Made by a program: the position numbers and the translations under genes. The notes under the pieces are model-generated. The model was given only the letters and a program-made list of their open reading frames with translations, made no database searches and was not told the origin of the DNA. Shown here in pieces: positions 22,177 to 34,100 of a stretch of 64,000 bases of DNA. Position 1 is the first letter of the stretch, and each line of letters begins with the position of its first letter. The DNA is taken from the NCBI GenBank assembly GCA_030549495.1, contig JAUIRK010000778.1:124001-188000 (forward strand), given 5' to 3'. Origin of the DNA: Nectonema munidae. Lineage: Eukaryota > Nematomorpha > Nectonematoida > Nectonematidae.

Positions 22177-25100
22177 TCAAATATCAGACAAAGATAATAG
22201 GTTGAATTTGTTGAAACTAGGAGAAAGGTCTTGTTCTCTCGAAGTTCTTGATTTTTCAAACTTAGGGTATAAACCACTTTTGACTATGCGCACGTATCTT
22301 CCGGTTTCAGTATTTTCACTGAAATGGTGTATGCACTTTGATTCTGCCTCTTGATGAACTTTCAATCGCATCAATGAAGAAAAGGACTCTGGAAAATCTA
22401 TGAATTCTTTTTTTCCAGAAGTTGCAAAGTCTAGAACTATTTCTTTTATGTAATCCTCACACTCCGAAACTTCTTTTTGGAGACTTGTTTTGCATTGCTG
22501 AGTTTGTTTCTTCTGAAATTTGTTACAATTTTTTGTAGCTCTTTTAGAGGAAGCTTTGGTAGGAGGCAAAAAGGATGCGTTGAAATCATCTATTAGTGAA
22601 AACACATAGCTTTATTAAATCCTAAAAAATGCTTGCAGTGAAACCCTAAGACGTTTGAATCGATTACTGGTCTTCCAAAATCAAAACCTCTCAAGACGTG
22701 TTTTTTACTTGGAAAATGTGTTGAGTTACGTTGATTCTATTAAGGTTTGAAAATATGATTAATGTTAATTTTAAAAGAATATTCCTTTTACCTCCACATA
22801 TGATACATGTGCAAAGAGGGTGTTGTTTTTTGATATAAAATACAAAAAATTAGTGTAACAATATTAAATAATTTAATGCATATTTAAGCAGACATTTAAC
22901 GTTATACTTAAATAAATATACCAACCTGCACGAGTGTGTTCTTATTTTGTGGCAACTCATACATTTGTACCAATTAATTTTTCTATCAATTTAATTGGTA
23001 AAAGCTAGGCCAGCCAAAAATTGACTTGTAAACAATGGCCGTGAGTAGATTTTATATGATATTTTTGAAAAATCAAAAAAGATAAAACATCGTTTTCTAT
23101 TAGATTAACCAATCAAAAAGTGTTCTTTCCAAACATATTTAATTACCTGCTTAATTGTGGATATACCTTCATAAAAATAAAAGACTAATTAAACAATTTA
23201 ATAAATCGGTGCTAAGAAAACCGCCAGTGAGAAAATTGGGATATTCTACGTCGAAAATTGCCGCCGTTGGATAACAGAGAGGAAGAAAATTTTCAGTTGA
23301 AAATTGAGATTGCTTTAAGTCAAATTCCATATTTTTAAAAATTAAATGCTATCAAAAAATTTGAATTAATTTATTGAAATTAAATAAGGTTTTCTCCGGC
23401 TAAGCACTGATTTCTATTAAATATATACTCTTAAGAGGTAACTGTGTGGTATGCCTAGGGACTAAATATATCAATCATTATAATATAGAAATCAAAATAT
23501 GTCTTTCTTTACAAAATTCAATTTGCAATCATTGTTTTTAAAAACTTAAAAAATATAACATAAATTCGTATATATTGGAGATGTGAAAAACGGGATTCTT
23601 GCAGTGACAGAATCATCGCATTTGTCCGTTAGGAATTTAGTAGACATTTTTCATTAGGCAATTTGTTTGTTAAGCATTCAGTCAGTAGGCATTTAGTCCA
23701 TAGGCATCATTAGCACCGTGGTGGAATTTACCGGTCACCTTCTATAGAGTGTTCCTTATTGTGGAAATGTCATTAAAAAGACGTTGCACTCTGAAGAATT
23801 TTTCATTACATTAAAAAATAAGTACACAAAAAATTTCAGAAAAATTGTGCTTTAAACGTCGTCCTCGTAGTTCAAACCAAAGAAGTTAAAGGATTTTTCT
23901 AAAGAATTGACAATTTTGGAAAAAAGGTCTCCAAGAATCACTGAAAGCCATAAAAATCAAGAAAAATTCTTTGTAGATTCTAATTTTAAAAAAAATTTCA
24001 AAAAAAAAATAATTTCTTTGTAGAAATTAAATCAAAAACGTTCAAGATTTACATCTTTATAATTTACAGAGTGTTAAACGCTCGCTTCGAGATCCGAAAT
24101 TGATTAACTCAAAAGGAAAAGTACAAGCTTACGCTGTTACGACTTGTTGAACAAAGAGAGATTTTCAGACAAATTAGTTCCGATACAACAGCTAAAATCA
24201 TGTGTTGAGAAATGGTTTTTGCGTTTTAGTAGGGAGAATCTTGGGAAAAACTTGTTATATATTCCTTGTAGACATCATATATTAGAACTCTTGCTGCGTC
24301 AAACTTATTTGACACATGTGTATATAAATTTCATAATTGGAATCAATAAATTTTTTGAATGCACTTGACATTGCTGTCAATACTGATTTATTTATCCGTA
24401 AAGTTAGTGTTGTTTGTCAATTTTAAAAGCAGTTTTGTATTTTTTCTTTCTTTATTTCATACAGTTTCTTTATTTTTTCTAACTCTTGCTTTGTTTTTTT
24501 TCAATGAACGCTCGTGAAGTTCTTGATTTTCTGACCTGTGATACAGATTCACAATCCTGTTCAGATGATAAAAATCTTTCTTATTGTTCTTCATCTTCAT
24601 TGACTTCTTCTTCATCAAATTCAGATAATAATTATCATCTTCCGAATTTTCATATTCAAGTAAGGATGGAACCGAGTGGTGTAAGACATCTACTGTTACA
24701 TATGTAAGAGTAATAAAAGCAAGAACACATGTAAAAACTGCAAAAAAGTTGTTTGTGGAACCTGCTCAAACCGTGTTTGCAAAAACTGCTAATAACCTTG
24801 TAAATAAATTTTTTTAAATATTTTTTTAATATTCAATTGAATTAGGGGTCAATTGACCCAACTTGGTATAATTAGTAATATTGACCTTCTGAGGGCATAA
24901 ATCAAAACATTCTAAAATAAAAAGGTAATAAAAAGTTTTTTAATAGTAAAAAAATCAAAGTCCAAAAATTTAGGATAAAGACTTTCTGTTACTTGAGCTT
25001 TTAGTTTCACAAAGGGGTCAATTGACCCCTCTGGTAGTTCTAGGGTTAAAAACGTAAATCGTTATGATAAAACATTTTTTTGGTTTCACAATAAATTTAT

Positions 25101-28100
25101 CAAAACTTGATTACTTATATTCATATTTTATATTTATTTTTTAGTGATAAATTCATTGAATACAATAAAAATTGACACAATTCATAAATTTTGACACTCG
25201 ATCAGCTACCTTGAATTTTTTTCTTCAAAATTTAATAGCCTAATTTTTTACTGAATGGAACAGTTGAAAAAATTAAGAATTTTACTTTTTTCCTAGCCTT
25301 GGTATTTATTATTGTTGATGTATCATCGATGCATGCATAAACCTTTGGTTGTGTATTGTTGACATTCAAGATGTAATGGGCGCATCGCTAAACCATTTCA
25401 TTGTGGAAAAGATGACAACTTGCGTCCAATCTACCCGCTTTACCGTGTTGTTATTATCCGATATATCATACAACGATTCAAGGCTTAAATTCGGTTTTTC
25501 TATTTGCATTTGAGACTCGTAAATAAGTTATTTGATCCAACCCTGGTGATAAAGGTGATCATGATGAGGTTGATGAAAAATAAAACAAGTTAAGACTTTT
25601 GCTAGAGAGTGTAAAAGTTTTGATATTAAGTCCGTACACAAGTCTAAGAATATCCAATAAAATATTCCGTTTTCTATAAAATTAAGTAGAATTGAAAATT
25701 AGTTAAAAACAAACAGTAATCACAGAAAACTTTTTTTAATTTCAATAAATGAATCCAAATTTTTTTAATGGTATTTAATTCAGTTACCCCCAAAATATGA
25801 AAGTTGATTTAAATCAGAGGTCCTTAAAGTGGTCGATATCGACACCTTAATATAATAATAATAATAATAATAATCAATTTTACGGCTAATGTTCCCAGCA
25901 CGCTGAGGTTTAGCCGGTTTTTACCATTATGGCATCTAATCTCTCATTATTTTGCGTCTCCATTCTTCTCTATTTTGCTCGTCCCCTAATGCTAAATGTC
26001 TTTTGCTCATGTCTTGTTTGACTATTTCTATGCATGTGATCTTTGGCCTGCCTTTACTCTTACCTAAGGTTGGATTTTTATAAGCTTCTTTAATTAGATC
26101 ACAGGAAGGTCTTCTATTTACATGCCCAAACGACCTTAACCTTTGTATTTCTAATACTTTATTTATTTCATTTACTTGACATAAACTTCTTATCTTTTCA
26201 TTACTTATTTTATCTTTTAAACATCCTAATCTCTGTCGTGTTTGGTCTATTTTTCTTAGATTCTTTTAAAGCCCAACTTTGGCCACTATACACTAAACTA
26301 GACCTAATACAACTTTTATATAGAAAACCCCTTAATTTTAACGAAAAGATACAATTGCATAAAATACCGCTTAACGATTTAAATTTTTTCCAAGTTAGTT
26401 GTATTCTATGTTCTACAGAGTTACTTACACTACGTATTTTGTCTAAAATCTCACCTAAATAACAAAATTGTTTAACCTCTTCTAATTCTACGCCGCCTAC
26501 TACTACTTTTTCTTCCAATACTACATCGGTATTTGGGTTGAAACTTAAACAGCACCTACACTTAAAATTTGTTATATTTATCAAACTGCCCTTAATGTTT
26601 GAGCATTTTTTATGCACCCACTTATTGCAATGTACACAAAGAATAGAGTTTCTTTTAACTATTTTTTCGAAAATTCCACACGGATGTATTTTAGAAACTG
26701 TGTTCTCAGTACCCTTAAAAGAATTGCTAATTTTCATCCACTTAGTTTTGCTAGTGTTTATTCTTAAACCTTTTTTCTCTAGTGTCTCATACCATGTGTT
26801 AATCTTTTTACTTAATTCTTCAGAAGATTCTCCTATTAATACTATATCATCTGCATATAAAATCTCACTCGTATCTTCTTTAATTAAATCCTTAAGAATT
26901 TCATCAAGAATGATATTAAATAAAAAGGGGCTTAAAATCGAATCTTGATGTAAGCCTACTTTTATTTTAAACTTACTAGAAATTGAATTATTAATTTTTA
27001 TAAAAGTGTCTTCGCTTTTGTACAAAGCCATAATTGCTCTCACTAGTCTTTCATTTACCCCTTTTCTTCTTCGCAAAGACCACTCAATGAGACTTCTAGA
27101 AACGGAGTCAAAAGCTTTCTCCAAGTCTATAAAAGCAAGAAACAGACTATGCCCATTTCTTGCTCTCTTTTCGATAAAATGTCTAATAATAAAAATAGCG
27201 TCATTTGTGCTCTTGCCCGACACAAAACCTAATTGGATTTTACTCATTTGAATACTATTTTTTAGTCTATTCAATAAAATTCTTTCTACTATTTTCATAT
27301 CATGTTCTAGTAGTTTTATTGTTCTATAATTTCAACAATTTGTTATAGTTCCTTTGCCTTTATATAATGGTATTAATAAACTTTTATTCCAGGTTTTTGG
27401 AATAGAAGCTCCGTCAAATATATTTTGAACTATGATTTTTAAAACGTCAGCGATTTCATATTTAAATAACTTTAACATTTCTAAACAACATCCGCTATAT
27501 CCAGCTGATTTATTGGTTTCATTTGGTCAACAGCACAAATGACTTCAAGAGACACAGATTCGCAAGGTCCTTCAACTTTATCGACCGCATCTAGATTTCC
27601 TAACTTATTTTCATTATTAGAGATTACTTTAAAAAAATGCGACCAAGTGTTTAACTTATCCACTAAATTACTAGCTAAATATCCATCTTTATTACCTATA
27701 CAAGGGATATCGACACCTTGTGGTCGATTATTACATAGAGGTTGAAAGGGGGTCGGTTATGTAATGGAGAATAAATTAAATTTCTTGGTAGGAAAAAATG
27801 AAGATGGTCATGGAATTTATGTATTCGTATATTATTGCTCATCAGAAATGCAAATAATGATTTCATATTTTTAGTAAGCTTGTGTGGGGGTCGAGGAGAA
27901 AGTAAATAATCCATGAAGGAATCGACGGGTTAAAAAGTTTGGGGACCCCTTTATTTAATACAATGGCAATGTTCGGGATACTAAAACAATGGCAATTTTC
28001 CCACTCGGAAATTTCCGGTAACGGAATTAAGCGATTGCCATTATTTAAGCGTATAAAAAACTATTAAGGAAATTTTTATACAGATTAGTTAAAGTTGTAT

Positions 28101-31100
28101 AAAGGATATTCGAATCTAACACAGAAAAACAAAGAAGCAAAAAACGGGTAATAAGAAAAGTGACGCTAATTGCCAATTCGCTTAGTTAAAAATTTTAATG
28201 CGCTTTGATTTCCAGTTGATTAGAAAGGCAACAACTTTGTGATGATTAATTCTGAAAAATATTTAAAAATTAGTTACATCGTTTTCCTTTTCCTATACAA
28301 ATGCATACAAATAATTAAGGGTGGTAAACAAAAAAGGATAAAAACATCTGTTTTAATGGAAGAAAAAAAGAGATTAAATTTATCAGGATTCGGAAATATG
28401 AAAGTCGAAGTGAACAAATTTTACTTTGTTAAGTAAAGTAAATTATAAATACTAGATAAGATTAGATGTAATATATGAAACATAATTTGAAATTTTTTTA
28501 AAAGCCTTGACTTTAAAATTTAATGTATTGGACTATCCCAATTTTAGGACATATTTCTATAGGATGATACCCCATCCAAAAAAAACGAAATTTGGTGCAG
28601 TTAATTTAATTGTAAGAAACAGAAATCAAAAACACAAATACTGGATGTCATGTTATGCTCAAAATTATAGCGTATCATTTAACATGCAAATTTTCTCAGT
28701 CTATTGTAGAACACGTTGTATAAAAAAGCAAAAATAAAATCATCTCTTACTTAACTTCAGCGTTTGCGATAAAAATACAGTGCCCGTGTCTTCGATATAG
28801 CGAATCAAGGATTTGAGAATGGGGTCTTTGCTAACAGTTAAAGAATTGCAAATGATGCACACAAACTTCCTAGCTCGTGTAAAAGCTACGTTGATGCGAC
28901 GAGAATCAGCCAAAAAGCCAACGTGACCTGCAGAAAGCAATCATCCCAATTTGTACGAGGAAATAAGAAATAATGTACCGAGATCATTGGATCGCACAAG
29001 CGAAATAATAACAGCATCTTTTTCTCTTCCTTGAAACCCATCAACCGTCTTAACCTCCAAATGAGGGTACAGAGGCGACAAAACTTTGCGTAACAAGCTA
29101 ACCTAATTAGAATGAATGGTGATATAAGCTACAAGAAATAAGGATGACGTTTTCGTGTGATCATTCATTTATTAGACTACTTGTTCATACTGCCATTTTA
29201 ACTCTACATACTTTTTAACATTGATTAATGCGCGTACGCCAAACTATATTACTTGTATTCAATCTTATGAAATAGAAAATATAAAGAAATACCTCACAGT
29301 TCGGAATTCTTTCGGTTTATTAACGAATCTGTGTCAGTAGTATTGCGTATTGAAAATATCGGTCTTTTTGATCAAAAAATATTGTAATACTACAATTAAA
29401 AATATTATACTAGTCATTATAGCCAATGATTTTAACCAAAATATAAGACAATATAACTTAATAACATCTTTTCCTTTCAAAATAACAAATTAAGGACAAA
29501 TTATTGGGAAAAATCATTTTGACGGATGCCGCTGTTAAGAGATAAACCACAATAAATGTAAAAATAAAATGATGCTTTTCGAAAGCAAAATACAACAACT
29601 AAAATACGCTGTAGAACAATTTTACACTGCAAAACTTGTTAATACTTTATTGAAATTTTAATGTATTCAACATTTTAATAAAGATTAACAAAAATTTTAA
29701 AATATTTTTATTATTAAATTTTAAATTCTATTTTCATCACGATTTTTATTCATAATTTTTAGTTATTTTCTTTAGTTAAAACACTTTAAAGATAATATTT
29801 TGTTAGTAGGATAGATAGAGAAATTATTATTATTATAAATTGCGAATAATTTGATTAAGCATTCGAGATGAGGAAATAATACTAGACATTTTATTTCCTA
29901 CAAATACTTAAAGAAAAAGTATGGATCAATTAAACTATAATGTTAATATTCACATGTACTATTTCTTCCTTGGTAACATGAGAGGACTATAAAATAAAAT
30001 TTAATACGCGATGACCGGCTAATTTGTTTATCATTACACATCAACTCAGAATCATATTAGATTAGCTGATAAAAGATGGCTTCTTAGCTATATTAGAATG
30101 TATTCAGAATTTTCTATCTGATAGAAGGAAACCAGAAAAAATTGTATATAATAATAAGAATGCAAGAACAACGAAGTAAAAGGACAAACTTGATAGCTAT
30201 ATGGAGTGATGACGGCGATACTCGAAGATTGAATGGAGGCTTTTTCATGCAAATCTTTAACCACATACTCAACAACACTTACTTCTCCTGGGTTCGCTTT
30301 AGATACATCAAACAATCCGAAAAACTTTTTACCAAAGCTTTCATCACAATCTTCCTCTATCTCATTGAAATAGGATTCCTTAGTGTCAATCAAAATCAAA
30401 GGTAAAGATACGAATTCTGATTGACTCACATTTTCTAAATCATCACTAAAACACAATTTTTAATAGGATGAGAGATGATAAAATTCGAAATATGAGAGAC
30501 CTTAATAAATGATTCTTAACTACAGATGCAGCAGATAATTCATTCTTATAAAATTGTTGGTTCGGCCAGTTCATGATGTCAGAGTGCATGCGGTACTGAA
30601 TGGACAAGGTTTTGCAAATACCTCTACCATATAGCTCGACCAGCCTTTGCATTAATGAAATTTGTAAAGACTCTGTATGACTCCTAGAATTCAACTTAAA
30701 TTTAAAAAGTAATTGAAACAAAGAAAAGATACGATTTGCAGTGGATGACAGGAGAGAGTTGTAAATGATCGCCGGCTATAATACATTTTGAAGAATATAA
30801 AATAGGAATCCATGTTTCCGCTTCCAAAGCCTAAAATACGAAGTACCTTTCAAGAGGGGGAGTGGAATGAGAAATGTCAACAAATACCTGCGAACACTCA
30901 TCTATGATAACACAGTCAAAGTATTGTGATGCGTTTTGGTGATTCGGAAAAAATTCCTTCAAAGGATAATTGGAATGAAATGCTGATGACAGAGTACTGA
31001 ATACGACGTCACAGGCTTCCATATTTTCCTTAACAATCTTCTTCTCGCGTTCCTTATAATCTTTTTTCAGAAATCTTGCTTCTCTGTATTTAGGTCGATA

Positions 31101-34100
31101 ATTTTTGGTCGCCTTTTTCGTACTGCTACATAATTTTCCCAACTTAAATAACACAAAATGGAGGATTAAAATGGGTTAGTGTTCTGAATTGCACCAATTT
31201 TTCAGCTTCTTCCCATCTTAATTTTTGGACCAATCCAGATACTTATTTAAGATTTTAAGAGACAAGCTACCCATTTTTGTTAAAAAAAACTTTTAATTTT
31301 TTAGTTATATGCACTAATACTTAACAAATGCATAAAAGTTTTTTAGAAAATGAGAGTTTTGTTTTTTATGATCTCCATGATCAAATAGTAAAGAATTGCG
31401 AGGCTCCGTATGGTGTGTTTCCACTTGAATCCTAATATACAAAGTATATCACTTTCACGACATATAGAGGTTGCGCTCTCATAAAGGTTTTATGTTGAGC
31501 AGGCTTAGTTGGAGTATTTAACAGGTTAGCGTTTAGACTGTATTTTGTACAAAACAATGTGCATCAAGATGAAGAAAAATATTTCATTAGTTCTAAAAAA
31601 AGAGGTTATATTAAAAAAAGAATTTTAAATTCCATTTTCATCACGTTTTTCATTCATAATTTTTAGTTATTTTCTTTAGTTAAAACGCTTTAAAGATAAT
31701 ATTTTGTTAGTAGGATAGATGGACAAATAGCTAATTCAATTTAATTTTTTTAATCAGGTTGACAAAATTTTTTGTTTAATTTTTAAAAAACATAAAATTA
31801 AGACAAATTGACTTTTAAAATAAAATTAATGCTGTTTGTATTTAGGATGAAAAAAATATTAAAATCTATCTATATATTAAATTGTTAGTTCAAAAAATTG
31901 GATAAGAGAGGGACTATCAAGAAAATACGAGCAGTTGTTGTATTTCTTCTTTAATGTCATCCAGAAGCTTTGCTTCGTCGCAGCGAGAAATTAAGGCATC
32001 GATAGTGAACTTTTGTAGATGCGAGAAAACTCGAACAGGATGGCCAATGCGACAGCACTTGATCTTTTCTGGCAAATCAGAAATCTTCTCTAAGATGTTG
32101 TCTACTGCTATGTTAGACGGAGCACAAACAAGAAGCTAATAATTTCAAATGTAGAATAAGAGATCTAAGGAATTATCCCTTGAAGGCAAAGAAGAAACCG
32201 CAAGTAAAATCGATACCACATTTCATACTTTTTGTCTTTTACGCACAAGCTGGCGTATTATTTCAACTAAGGTTGTAGTCTTGCCTGTACCAGGGGGTCC
32301 GTGTACAATAGAAACTGGATTAAAGCTTATACAAAAATTGACTGCTTCCTTTTGATGAGAGTTTAAATTTGAATTAAAAAACTCCATTTCAGTAGTATTC
32401 TTCCATTTTTCTTAAAATAATTGAAATAAAAATTAAAAGCAAAGACAAAAAGTTTGTGCATAGCTTCCTTACGTAGGAGGATGCAAATGTTTTTACTAAG
32501 AACACGTATTTATTTAGAGAGAAACAATTCAGGATTATCCTGAAAACTTCATTATGGCATTTGTGAAGATTACACACAATAACAAAAATCTAAGAAGATT
32601 TTGTTCCATTATCATTTTTGAGTTTCTTTATTAAGTATGATGTGTTGATTGCAAAAATGGCATTATTTTTTGTATACCTCTTCAACGTGCTTAACAAAAT
32701 TTATAAGCATGCATAAATATATTTTTATTCAATATTTATTGATTAAAAAACGGAAAAACAATACGTGATTATTATAAATAATTATTATTTTCGGCTATTA
32801 TTGAACATTTTTTTCAAATTTAATAAAAAATTGAAATGATATTGTAAAAAAAGTGCTAAGGGGTCGTTGAAAAACTGAAAATATCAAGACCAAATTATTC
32901 AAAATGTTTGACTTCGAACTACGGATGCCCAGGATAGCGATAAGGCAGGATATCAGATATCGGGCACTGCCGAGAGGATATAAAGTAAAACAATATGAAT
33001 TCTCATTTTGTTCCACAGTTTTAGATAATTTGCTCAACAATACAGTTAAACTGCATTTTTGTGAAAAATATTTTTTTAAAACAAAAATTAATAATTTCTC
33101 TTTGCAAAATTCTCTATATATTCATTTGGTTTATCTAAAAATTCTTTCGGATGTTACCTAACTTGGTGGTGCACATAAATATTTTAGGGCCAAATTTTTA
33201 ATACGCGATGACCGGCTAATTTGTTTATCATTACACATTACAGTAAATTTATATAATCTTTCCTTCTTTGTGATGTTTTTTTCTTCCTTTTTTTACTATT
33301 TAGTTATTTATTCGCCATTCTTTTCTATGATGTAATTATTTATTTTATGATTATTATATAAACTATTTTCAAATACATTTTTTACATATATTGTTAACTT
33401 TTCTATATTTGTTCTGGATAAAATCAATTTTATTAGGATACTCATACCAGCGGCTTGAAATGGCTTTTTGAGTTTCCTCGCATTTTAACGTGAAATTTGT
33501 AATACATATTATCTTCATAAATATTTTATAATGATGAAATGACATGAATATTATTATTGTTTTCTTTGTTATGCGAAATAAATTCTTCTTCTTCTTAAGC
33601 CTGTTAAATTGGTTTCCATTAATTTTCCACCATTGTAGAGGACTTTTTCTGTCTCAGAAACGAATTCATCAAAGCATGTCCAAATGTTTCCATGAATTTC
33701 AGTACCAAGGCTAGAGTACTGAATGTTTTCTAGATTTTCTTGTCGTTGATAAAATGAAGATCCAAAACAGTTGCAATAACGTGTAACTACAAAACTAATT
33801 TTCTCTTCTTCTTAGCTAGCCTCTTCTGTTACCTCTACAAAAGGTTTTACTTTGGAATATCATGGCCAATAACGTATGCCCCAACACATTTTTGTTCGTA
33901 CAATCTTTCAGGCATGCAGCATGTTGAATTCCATCAAGTTGGGATATCTTGAATAAGTGTATGCTAATGTATTTCTTGCAAGGATTCCAACTCATTACAA
34001 GCTTGAGAAGAATGCTTAAAATGTCCAACTATTTTACGTCCTTTAGATATTATGTCTGATATTGCTTTCTGTGAAGTTTTAATAAACTTTAAACAAGAGA

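Noticed and set aside
26238-27251. Three + strand frames opposite the LINE
   Set aside because: Antisense shadows of the reverse transcriptase ORF.
28740-28940. IGHMBP2 ending at the stop after KLSKR
   Set aside because: A strong donor AA/GTAAGA lies just before it, and the R3H exon at 22589 joins in phase, so the stop is read from intron sequence.
32389-32577. 62-residue - strand frame over IGHMBP2 exon 4's upstream edge
   Set aside because: Another frame than the exon; the helicase frame with Walker A takes priority.
33816-34028. 70-residue - strand frame as a candidate gene
   Set aside because: Off-frame shadow of the hAT transposase at 33620-34080.
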